Positions 26,850 to 34,298 of a DNA stretch of 64,000 nt are shown here, piece after piece (the first letter of the stretch is position 1; every line of letters begins with the position of its first letter). The position numbers were made by a program, and so were the translations under genes. Source of the DNA: Mycolicibacterium flavescens (GTDB taxonomy: Bacteria; Actinomycetota; Actinomycetes; Mycobacteriales; Mycobacteriaceae); contig NZ_MIHA01000024.1 of the NCBI RefSeq assembly GCF_001722335.1, forward strand, positions 10,577 to 74,576, given 5' to 3'. The notes beneath the pieces are model-generated. The model did not search any database, had not been told where the DNA came from, and worked only from the letters and a program-made list of their open reading frames with translations.

Positions 26850-27749
26850 TCACGTCGCGCACCCTCCGCTCGGAAGCTCTGCGACGTGCGAGGACAGCCA
26901 CGACGCGATCTCGGTCATCGCCGCCGTGCCGTCGCCGAACGAACCGGACGACGGTTGCACCGCGATCGCGACCGCCGCGGTGCCGGTCGGCGTCGGCACC
27001 AGGCCGAACTGGCGGACCAGGTAGCCGCCGGACTCCGTCGGCCCCCAGCCGCCCTTGAACCGGCTGCCGTCGATGACACCGAGTCCCCATCGCTGGTCGT
27101 CGCTGATCTGGCCCATCAGGTTCGTGACCGGCGCGTTGCGCGGATCGCACAGCGCGGCGGCGGCGAAGTGCGCCTGGTCGGTCAGCGCCCACTGCGTCTG
27201 ACCGAAGGCGGTGAAGCCGGGCCGGACCCGTTGCGACTGCACGATTGTCGGATCACCGTACTCGCGCAGCACGGCGTCGACCGCATCGGCGGCGGTGCGC
27301 GGGTCGCCGAGGCTGGACCACATCGCTTCGGCAGATGCGTTGTCGGACCGCGTGATCGCCGCGACCATGGTCGGCGACGCCTCGGTGAGACCGTCATAGC
27401 GGAGTGCGGCGATCGCGAGTGGGATCTTGCTCGTCGACCAGGCCGCGCCCGTCGACCACGTGCCGAGCGAGACAGCGGGGCCGTCGGCGCCGGCGATCGC
27501 GATACCGATGTCGCCGCCGATGCGCTCCTGCAGCGCGGCGAAGTCCAAGGCCAGCGCGTCGTCGGTGACGGCGGGGGCCTCGGGCACCGGTTGCGCGGGA
27601 ACGGGTGCTTCGGCGGGCACGGGAAGCGCCTGCGGCTGTTGGGTTTTACCGGCGACGATCACGACGGCGAACGTGACCGCGACGACGACGCCGGCGAGCA
27701 CCACGGTCCACCACATCGGCCGCGGGTGACCGTGCCCGTCAGTAGACAT
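26850..27749 (-). CDS. Membrane-anchored beta-lactamase-fold serine hydrolase-like protein
   Basis: A 299-residue protein with an N-terminal transmembrane helix (about 13-33) and a proline-rich linker to about 60, facing outward. The catalytic pattern of class A beta-lactamases/PBPs is intact: Ser105-Thr-Ser-Lys108, Ser135-Asp-Asn137 and Lys232-Gly-Gly. The glutamate of the omega loop is not obvious. It may be a peptidoglycan-acting enzyme or a non-hydrolytic penicillin-binding sensor rather than a resistance enzyme. The ATG at 27749 overlaps the end of the preceding gene by 11 bases, so it is coupled to the anchored protein before it and lies 117 bases before the ATPase gene. Confidence 0.82.
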   Translation of the reverse strand: MSTDGHGHPRPMWWTVVLAGVVVAVTFAVVIVAGKTQQPQALPVPAEAPVPAQPVPEAPAVTDDALALDFAALQERIGGDIGIAIAGADGPAVSLGTWSTGAAWSTSKIPLAIAALRYDGLTEASPTMVAAITRSDNASAEAMWSSLGDPRTAADAVDAVLREYGDPTIVQSQRVRPGFTAFGQTQWALTDQAHFAAAALCDPRNAPVTNLMGQISDDQRWGLGVIDGSRFKGGWGPTESGGYLVRQFGLVPTPTGTAAVAIAVQPSSGSFGDGTAAMTEIASWLSSHVAELPSGGCAT

Positions 27750-28365
27750 ACACGACCGCGTCGTTACCTCCACGGCAGGTGATCAGATCGTCACCGGTGC
27801 ACCGCATCGAGTACGTCTTGTGCGTCACCGGGCTGTACGCCGTCACCGTGCGCGGAAAGGACTCCCCGGTGGAGCGCACCGCGTCACGGACGGCGTCGGC
27901 GAACGGGCAGGAGGTGACGTCGTTGCCGCGCGCGGCCGCGGCGAACCGGCCGGAACCGGACTCGCTGCAGACCACCGCGCCGGGCGGAAGCACGATGCGC
28001 ACCGGGACCGGTGTCTCGTATGTGGGTTGCGCCCATTCGTCGGTTCCGCTGCCGGACTGGCCGGCGCTGCCCGCGGGTGTGGTCGCGATCGCCGGTTCGT
28101 CACCGCCGGTCACCATCACCACCCCGAGGATGGCCACGATCACCACGGCGACGACACCGCCGATCAGCAGGATGTGGTTGCGGTTCAACGTCACACCGCC
28201 GGGCGGCGGGCGCTGCGGGGGCGGGGCGCTGGGGATGGGTCCGCCGCCGACCGGGCCGGGATCGAACGGCACTGCGGCACCGGGGTATTGAGCCCCGCGG
28301 GTGCTGGCCCACGGATTCGAGCCGCCCCCGAACTGGGTCGAGTCTGGATCCACTCGCGTCTCCAC
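27739..28365 (-). CDS. Single-pass membrane protein with FDPGPVGG motif
   Basis: A 208-residue protein: a proline/glycine-rich cytoplasmic part containing AVPFDPGPVGGG (the same eight-residue FDPGPVGG motif as in the protein at 19936), a transmembrane helix at about 64-86, a Gly/Ser linker and an outer domain with cysteines at 133, 153, 189 and 197. The outer part resembles neither PASTA nor the four-cysteine domain of the kinase in spacing. The start is taken as GTG at 28365. No enzyme motif. Its shared juxtamembrane motif suggests that a common cytoplasmic partner docks to both proteins. The gap to 28485 holds only a short hairpin (28472-28489). Confidence 0.75.
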   Translation of the reverse strand: METRVDPDSTQFGGGSNPWASTRGAQYPGAAVPFDPGPVGGGPIPSAPPPQRPPPGGVTLNRNHILLIGGVVAVVIVAILGVVMVTGGDEPAIATTPAGSAGQSGSGTDEWAQPTYETPVPVRIVLPPGAVVCSESGSGRFAAAARGNDVTSCPFADAVRDAVRSTGESFPRTVTAYSPVTHKTYSMRCTGDDLITCRGGNDAVVYVY

Positions 28366-28484
28366 AGATCAAGCAAGTACCACCCGAGACTTGGCACCCC
28401 GAGATCGATCAGCGCGTTTTCGCGCCCAAACAGGGTCTCACCTGGTTTGCTGTCTGTCTGTCGGCCAAACGGCTGACAAGGCCG

Positions 28485-29285
28485 TCAGCGGAAGCGGGCG
28501 TTGAGCGCGCCGACCTTCGATCTGAGCAGGTCAGCGCGCTGCTGAGCGGTCTGCATCGCGCCGTCGTCGGCGGGCACGATCGCGGTGCCGTGAGCGTGGG
28601 CGGTGGCCTGCAGACACTGCGCTACGGCAGGGTCGGCCAGGACCAGGGCGGCGAGGATTCCGGGCGCGAGTTGGCGACGGCGCCCGAGCCCGCCGCGGAA
28701 CTCGATCTCGGCGGGGATGAGGATCTCGGCGCCGCGGTCGAACTGCTCCTTGGCGGCGGCCAGCAGCAGGGTGAACACCGCCTTGGACAGCGCGTCGAGC
28801 AGGCGTTTGCGGCCGGGGAACCGGGGCAGCGGCAGCGCGTCGAGGGCCTGCACGACGCCGTCGGCAAGCAGATAGTCGACGATGTTGCGGGTGCGGATCT
28901 CGGTGACCGACGCCCATTCGATGTGGTCACCGTCGACGGCCAGACCGCGGTCGCTGATGGCAAGTCCGCCATAGCGATCCAGCTTGCGGACCAAACCGTG
29001 CAGCTGTGAGGGTACCCGCGGATGCTCGGCGAGCAGGCCGCCGATTCCGACCGACCACTCCCCCTGCACCGGTCCGGGGTAGGGCCGCCGCGCCGCCAGG
29101 AACGCCTGCAGGCGGCCGGCTTCGGCGTGCACATCGGCGCTCGACGCGGTCTCGTCGGCGTCATCGGTGTCGGCGGGTTCGCCACGGTGGGCGTCGATCT
29201 CGTGCGCGACGCGCGAGGCGGCCTGTTGTCCGGCGTCCTTCGCGCGTTTCGCCAGTCCCCGGCCGAGGCCGGCGAAGTCGGGCAT
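28485..29285 (-). CDS. Cytoplasmic protein of unknown function in the ATPase/kinase cluster
   Basis: A 266-residue soluble protein. Residues 1-60 are charged and helical. The middle (about 85-135) has GGLAISDRGLAVDGDHIEWASVTEI, a strand pattern like a pleckstrin-homology-type (bPH) domain. The C-terminal half (about 150-260) is helical with LLDALSKAVFTLLLAAAKEQFDRG. No catalytic motif is evident. It lies between the kinase and the anchored proteins on the same strand, 113 bases from the kinase stop, and may be a kinase substrate or adaptor. AGGTGATC precedes the ATG. Confidence 0.68.
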   Translation of the reverse strand: MPDFAGLGRGLAKRAKDAGQQAASRVAHEIDAHRGEPADTDDADETASSADVHAEAGRLQAFLAARRPYPGPVQGEWSVGIGGLLAEHPRVPSQLHGLVRKLDRYGGLAISDRGLAVDGDHIEWASVTEIRTRNIVDYLLADGVVQALDALPLPRFPGRKRLLDALSKAVFTLLLAAAKEQFDRGAEILIPAEIEFRGGLGRRRQLAPGILAALVLADPAVAQCLQATAHAHGTAIVPADDGAMQTAQQRADLLRSKVGALNARFR

Positions 29286-29398
29286 CGTCGATCACCTGTC
29301 CGTGCGTCGTTCGCGGATCTGTATGCGATCAGCGTCTGCCCGGGGGTCGGTTCGCGACAAGGTCCGGTGGCCAGATTCATCCGTTCGGCCGACAGGGG

Positions 29399-30958
29399 TC
29401 AGCACGGGATGATGTAGCTCGGCGGTGTGGAGTAGTCGAGCCACTTGCCGTAGGCGTCGCCGCCGGCGGCGCGGACGCCCGCACACACCGAGGCCTGGGT
29501 GTAGCCGGCCGGTACGTACACGGTGTAGATCGGATCCCCTTCGTCGTCGGCTTGACGCAGGGACGGACATGCCTGGTCGGTCCGCAGGTACGAGGCCCCG
29601 GGGTACATGTTGAGCAACCGCTGAATACCCTGCGCGTACTGGCCGGGCGTAGTGACGTTGCCCAGCACCACGATTCCCTGCCCATTGCACAACGGCCGGC
29701 TCATCGGAGTCCCCAAGCCCAGGTCGCCGATCGGACCTGTCGGCGTCGGCGGCGCGGGCCGGGGAGGCGGTGCGGGCGGCCTCGTTGACGATCGGGGCGG
29801 TGGCGGTGGAGCGGGTGTCGGGGTCTCGGTCGCCGGATTCGTTCGCGGCGCCCGTGTCGTCGGCAGGTCTTCGTCCCAGGCGCCCGACGGAGACGGCGCG
29901 GCCGTCGGCCCGTCCGGCGATCTGTTTCCAGAACTACCCGCGACATAGGCGACGATGCCCACCGCCAGCACGAGCGCGAACGCGATGACCACAGCGGCGA
30001 TGCGATTGGCCGGGTTGGCGAGCAGGTCCGGACGACTCGGCGGTTCGGGCTCAGACCGAGCACCGATCGGGGGCGCCGCCTTCGGTGCCTGCTGGGTTCT
30101 CCCGCCGGCGATGCGCCATGCCGCGTCGCCGTGCCGGAGCGCCAGGGCGAACTCGCGGCAGGTGTCGAAGCGGTCGGAGGGCTCTTTCGCCATCGCCTTG
30201 GCCAGCACCTCGTCGATCGACGCGAGGTCAGGCCGGGCAGCGCTGAGCCGTGGCGGCGGGGTGGTCAGGTGACTGCCGATCACCGCGGCGGGAGTCGACT
30301 GGGCGAACGGCTGACTACCCGCCAGCAGATGAAAGGCCGTGCACGCCAACGCGTACTGGTCCGCGCGGCCATCGAGCTGCCGGCCCATCAACTGCTCGGG
30401 TGCGGCGTAGGCGACCGAGCCGACGGTCATGTTGGTCGCGGTCAGGCCATGCGTCTCGTTCGCTGCTTTGGCGATTCCGAAATCGGCCAGCATGACCCGG
30501 CGCTCCCCGGCGCGGGCGTCGGTGAGCAGGACGTTGGCCGGCTTGACGTCACGGTGAAGCAGATAGCGCTCGTGCGCGTAGTCGAGCGCGTCGGCGATCG
30601 CCGAGACGATCTCGAGCGCGTCGGTCAGCGGCATCCCGTTCGGGTGCCGGCTGCGGACGAGCTGGGCGGCGTCGGTGCCGTCGACGAAGTCCATCGTGAT
30701 CCACAGCTGACCGCGGTACTCACCCCGGTCGTGCACACCGATGATGTTCGGGTGGAACAGCGACGCGGCCATGTCCGCTTCGCGGGCGAAGCGCTGACGG
30801 AACTCGGGATCGGCGCTGATCCGCTGCGGCAGGATCTTCAACGCTTCCAGGCGAGGCAGCCGCGGGTGCTTCGCGAGGTACACCTCGCCCATCCCCCCGG
30901 CGCCCAGCAGGCGGATGATGGTGTACCCAGCAAATTCCGCCCCATCAGCAATGGGCAT
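29399..30958 (-). CDS. Membrane Ser/Thr protein kinase with four-cysteine outer domain
   Basis: A 519-residue PknB-type kinase. The glycine loop is GAGGMGEVYLAK, the ATP-binding lysine is Lys41, the catalytic loop is HRDVKPAN (Asp137), DFG lies at 159-161 and the APE-like motif is AAPEQL. A proline-rich juxtamembrane region leads to a transmembrane helix at about 320-341. The outer part (about 405-519) is not PASTA: it has cysteines at 424, 464, 492 and 519 and is shared with the protein at 19936. Heading the cluster, it probably senses an envelope signal and phosphorylates cluster proteins. The ATG at 30958 has no strong ribosome site. Confidence 0.92.
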   Translation of the reverse strand: MPIADGAEFAGYTIIRLLGAGGMGEVYLAKHPRLPRLEALKILPQRISADPEFRQRFAREADMAASLFHPNIIGVHDRGEYRGQLWITMDFVDGTDAAQLVRSRHPNGMPLTDALEIVSAIADALDYAHERYLLHRDVKPANVLLTDARAGERRVMLADFGIAKAANETHGLTATNMTVGSVAYAAPEQLMGRQLDGRADQYALACTAFHLLAGSQPFAQSTPAAVIGSHLTTPPPRLSAARPDLASIDEVLAKAMAKEPSDRFDTCREFALALRHGDAAWRIAGGRTQQAPKAAPPIGARSEPEPPSRPDLLANPANRIAAVVIAFALVLAVGIVAYVAGSSGNRSPDGPTAAPSPSGAWDEDLPTTRAPRTNPATETPTPAPPPPPRSSTRPPAPPPRPAPPTPTGPIGDLGLGTPMSRPLCNGQGIVVLGNVTTPGQYAQGIQRLLNMYPGASYLRTDQACPSLRQADDEGDPIYTVYVPAGYTQASVCAGVRAAGGDAYGKWLDYSTPPSYIIPC

Positions 30959-31061
30959 GCGGAAATGCTACCGACTACGACGGCGACACGGGCCTCGAGT
31001 TGCCCATAATTCGGTATGTGGATAGGCCTAGTGCATCCGCATCCGCGCACTATTACGTATC

Positions 31062-31892
31062 GTGACCGGTGTGGATAGCTCTTCGACCGGCCGACCCGCG
31101 ACGCCGGACGCCCTCACCCGACGTCGGCTGCTGAGGATTGCCGGCACCGCCGGACTGGCCGCTGCGGCGGGTGTCGCGTGTCAAGCGCCGGCCGGATACG
31201 GCAAAAACACGACGACGAACCCGACGGCGCCAACGTCGGCCACCGCCGCACCGGCCGCGCCGCCTCCGAGCCCGGCACCGGCCCCGCCGCTGCCGCCGAC
31301 CACGCATCCGCTGCTGTGCCGGGACGCCTGGGGCGCCAACCCGCCTCAGCCAGGGGGTAAACCGAACCCGTTGAGCCGCATGACGATCCATCACACCGCG
31401 GTGACACTTGGCGACAACAGCAATGCACCCGCCCGGCTGCGGCAGCACCAGCAGTACCACCAGGGCTCGCAGGGGTGGATCGACATCGCCTATCACGTCA
31501 GCGTCGACCGCGACGGAAACCTCTACGAGCTCAGGGATCCCAACATCGTCGGCGACACCGCGACGAGCTACGACCCGACCGGGCACTTCCTCGTCGTCTG
31601 CGAAGGCAACTTCGACGAGGAAGAGGTGACCGAAGCGCAGCTCGACGGGGCTGCGCTCGCGTTCGCTTGGGCAGCAACGCGTTTCGGAATCCCGACGGAC
31701 ACGTTGACAGGCCACCGGGACCAGAGCGGCGACACCGCGTGCCCGGGCACGAACCTGTACTCGCACGTCACAAGTGGGGACCTTAAGCGGCGGATCGACG
31801 CGCTGCTGGCTCAAGGCCCCGTCGAACTCGTGTCGGTGTGCGGACCCGAGGGGACCCAGACCGTCGCCGACATCGAAGCCGGGATCCGCTAA
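31062..31892 (+). CDS. Exported N-acetylmuramoyl-L-alanine amidase/PGRP-domain lipoprotein
   Basis: A 276-residue protein. The signal TRRRLLRIAGTAGLAAAAGVAC combines twin arginines with a lipobox (GVAC), so a Tat-exported lipoprotein is likely. After a Pro/Thr/Ala linker (about 50-80), the type 2 amidase/peptidoglycan-recognition domain shows zinc ligands in MTIHHTAV, TGHRDQSGDTACPG and the IAYHVSVDRDG segment. It would cleave or bind the stem peptide linkage of peptidoglycan. The GTG at 31062 is used; one at 31071 is possible. It is divergent from the kinase gene, sharing a 103-base control region, which hints at a functional link. Confidence 0.88.
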   Translation: MTGVDSSSTGRPATPDALTRRRLLRIAGTAGLAAAAGVACQAPAGYGKNTTTNPTAPTSATAAPAAPPPSPAPAPPLPPTTHPLLCRDAWGANPPQPGGKPNPLSRMTIHHTAVTLGDNSNAPARLRQHQQYHQGSQGWIDIAYHVSVDRDGNLYELRDPNIVGDTATSYDPTGHFLVVCEGNFDEEEVTEAQLDGAALAFAWAATRFGIPTDTLTGHRDQSGDTACPGTNLYSHVTSGDLKRRIDALLAQGPVELVSVCGPEGTQTVADIEAGIR

Positions 31893-31904
31893 CTACGCTT
31901 GCGT

Positions 31905-32441
31905 TCAGCGCGGGCCGTCGACCTCGTAGGTACCGGCGTCGTCGCGGAACACCACCTGCACGTCCCGGTCCGCGCCGTTGATCCTGACGCGGCACGAGAA
32001 ACCCGCGCCGGCCTTGACCCTCGGGTTCTGGCCGTCGTTGCACTCGACGGCCTGGACCTCGTTGGCGCCGTATCCGTTGATCGGGTCGCTGAGGATCTGC
32101 CGCACACCGGCTTCCGCCTGCCGCACATCGAGCACGTTGGTGCTGCGACTTCCGAAGTGCCCGAAGTACCACAGCGCGCCGACCAGCACGACCGCTTCGA
32201 ACGCGACGACGAACAGTCCGGCGATGATCAGCGTCCGCCGGCGCGACCGGGTTCGGGGCGGCGGGGCCGCCGGGTCCGGTTGACGCGGCGGCGACTGCAT
32301 CGGCGGCCGTGGCGGCGGTGCAGGCTGACGCGGCGGTGGATATCCCGATGGCTGATATCGCGGTGGCTGGCCGCGCACCGGGGCGCCGCCGGGGCGCGCC
32401 CACCACGGCTGCTGTCCTGGTCCCGGTCGCGGTGCGTTCAT
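31905..32441 (-). CDS. DUF4333 membrane protein
   Basis: A 178-residue protein with a long proline-rich cytoplasmic start (residues 1-65), one transmembrane helix (about 71-93: LIIAGLFVVAFEAVVLVGALWYF) and an outer DUF4333 domain with the usual cysteine pair (VQAVECNDGQNPRVKAG, FSCRVRI). DUF4333 proteins are common in mycobacteria and of unknown role. It ends 12 bases from the convergent PGRP stop and starts 4 bases after the LpqM-like gene stop, so it is probably co-transcribed with it. Confidence 0.85.
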   Translation of the reverse strand: MNAPRPGPGQQPWWARPGGAPVRGQPPRYQPSGYPPPRQPAPPPRPPMQSPPRQPDPAAPPPRTRSRRRTLIIAGLFVVAFEAVVLVGALWYFGHFGSRSTNVLDVRQAEAGVRQILSDPINGYGANEVQAVECNDGQNPRVKAGAGFSCRVRINGADRDVQVVFRDDAGTYEVDGPR

Positions 32442-32445
32442 GGCG

Positions 32446-33879
32446 TCACGAAAACCGTTGGAAACATTCGTCGATGGAGCTGGACAGGCCCAGCCGGTAG
32501 GCCAGGATGCGGGTGAAGCCCGCCGGCGCGGGCGTGCCGTTGACGTCGCTGGCGACCACGCCGTTGGTCAACAATCCGGCGACCGCCTCGTCGGCGTCGC
32601 CCGGAGACAGCACGAAGTCCAGACCCCCCTCCTCAGTCATCTGGCCCTGCGCCACCCCGGTGAGGCAGGCGGTGCGCAGCGCGGCGACCGGCGTATCGAG
32701 GTCGACCCCGCGCTCCCGCTGCACCGCCAACGCATACCGCGACGTCACCACCGACAGCGCCGTGTTGTCGCCTTGGACGAGCACTCTGTCCTCTTCCTCG
32801 TTCTTGGGTTCGCCGATGGCTTGCAGCGCAGCCATTTCCACGTGAATCGTATTGGTGTCAGGGCAGTACGAGGCCGGCTGAGCGGTTCCGCACGCCGACG
32901 GCGCCGTCGACAGTGCGGGTGCCTCGGCCGGCTGGTAGATCGAGTTCAACACGCGCATCAGCGTGGCCAGCGTGTCCTCGTCGATGGCGCTGTCCAGCAC
33001 CGGATCGCCGTACGCGTCGTAGGTCAGTTGCTTCGGCAGATCGCCCTGACGCTTGCGGATCTCCGCGGAATCGATCGCCGCGCACTGGTCGGCGCCCCCG
33101 GCGAAACCCATCTGGAAGGCGCTCACCCGGTCCAGCGCGGAACCGTGAGCGTCCCCTCCGCCTTCAGCTTCGACCGGGTCGCGCAGGTAGATCAGTCCGC
33201 CCAGCACCCGGTTCAGGCTGGTGCCCGTGGTCAACGCGAAGCGCTCGGAATCCCCTGCCGCCACATACCGCAGATAGACCCCGGCGAAGCAGTCCGCCTG
33301 CTGTTCCTTGACCAGGACTTCGGTTTGGCGATCCGCCAGCTCACTCATGTACTGCAGCGCGTGGCCGTATTCGTGCGCGAGGACACCGACGACACCCATC
33401 TCGCCGAAGTAGCGCATCGCCGTCGGCACGAGAACGCCTCGATCCCAGGCGACCGAGTGGCTCAACGGGCAGTACAGCGCGTTGACCAGTCCGCTGAGAT
33501 CGCTGAGGCAGACCCACGGGCCGTCCGGATCGTCTGAGTCGTAGGACACGAGATCGCGGACCGGCTCGAACTCACCCGGCAGGTACTTCGCATAGTTGGT
33601 CCGCCAGAACTCCTCGATGTCGTTGAGCGCCAGCAGAGCCAGCCGGTCCTCGGGCCCGCCGTCGGTGTTGTCCACCTCGCCGACCGGTCGCGGCGCGTCG
33701 GGCCGCGGACCGCTCGGGCCGTCGGCCACCGGCAGACCGCCGACCCGCTCGGGGTTGAACAGCATCGACGTCGCGCGGCCCTCGACCGCGACGGGAGGGG
33801 TCGACGCGCATCCGGCGACGAGAACCGCCGCGCACACCGCGGCCGTCGACCACCGCACCGCTCGACCGAGCCGGTTCAC
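32446..33879 (-). CDS. lpqM: Lipoprotein neutral zinc metallopeptidase, LpqM-like
   Basis: A protein of about 477 residues. A signal peptide with lipobox VAGC (TAAVCAAVLVAGCAS) is followed by a zinc metallopeptidase domain with HEYGHALQYM (HExxH) and a downstream glutamate-containing EQQADCFAGVYLR. This matches the putative neutral zinc metallopeptidase family that includes M. tuberculosis LpqM. GTG at 33879 is preferred because GGGAGG lies 5 bases before it; ATG at 33882 is one codon earlier but only 2 bases away. The substrate is unknown. Confidence 0.82.
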   Translation of the reverse strand: MNRLGRAVRWSTAAVCAAVLVAGCASTPPVAVEGRATSMLFNPERVGGLPVADGPSGPRPDAPRPVGEVDNTDGGPEDRLALLALNDIEEFWRTNYAKYLPGEFEPVRDLVSYDSDDPDGPWVCLSDLSGLVNALYCPLSHSVAWDRGVLVPTAMRYFGEMGVVGVLAHEYGHALQYMSELADRQTEVLVKEQQADCFAGVYLRYVAAGDSERFALTTGTSLNRVLGGLIYLRDPVEAEGGGDAHGSALDRVSAFQMGFAGGADQCAAIDSAEIRKRQGDLPKQLTYDAYGDPVLDSAIDEDTLATLMRVLNSIYQPAEAPALSTAPSACGTAQPASYCPDTNTIHVEMAALQAIGEPKNEEEDRVLVQGDNTALSVVTSRYALAVQRERGVDLDTPVAALRTACLTGVAQGQMTEEGGLDFVLSPGDADEAVAGLLTNGVVASDVNGTPAPAGFTRILAYRLGLSSSIDECFQRFS

Positions 33880-34027
33880 CATCGCCTCCCTGCGCCGATC
33901 ATCTGCCTCCCGCCCAGTACCCATCATCGCCGAGCGGTTGCCCGTACGCGCCGCGCGTGCCGCAATGCGGGCTTATCCACAGGCAAAGACGCCGCACCGC
34001 GGGACTCGCCGCGCTAATCTCCCCCAC

Positions 34028-34297
34028 GTGGCTGACTACGTCACCGAGATCGGCCTGCTCATCATCGGCGCGGTCCTGCTGTTCCGCGGGCTGCCGGGGG
34101 TGATCCAGCTGATCGGCGCGCTCGAGTGGCAGCGCGTGCCCGGCACGCTGCTGGGTTCCGGCGTCGCGGGCTACCAGACCCAGGCCCGCGGCGGGCATGC
34201 CGGCGCCAACGTGCAGCGCTCCGTGGTGGCCTACCAATACGAACTCAACGGGCGACGTTTCGTCGGTCAGCGCGCCGCGGTCTCGTTCCTGGGCTGA
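34028..34297 (+). CDS. Small membrane protein, DUF3592-like
   Basis: An 89-residue protein with one N-terminal helix (VTEIGLLIIGAVLLFRGLPGVIQLIG) and a strand-rich tail (VPGTLLGSGVAGY, VVAYQYELNGRRFVGQRAAV) typical of the start of DUF3592 proteins, which usually have a second helix after this part. Here the frame stops soon after, so it may be a short version. The GTG at 34028 is the best start. It is followed two bases later by the MFS gene. Confidence 0.65.
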   Translation: MADYVTEIGLLIIGAVLLFRGLPGVIQLIGALEWQRVPGTLLGSGVAGYQTQARGGHAGANVQRSVVAYQYELNGRRFVGQRAAVSFLG

Positions 34298-34298
34298 C

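Noticed and set aside
19936..30958. A canonical ESX (ESX-1 to -5) locus
   Set aside because: EccB, EccD, EccE, MycP, EspG, PE and PPE genes are all absent and the ATPase has no N-terminal membrane helices.
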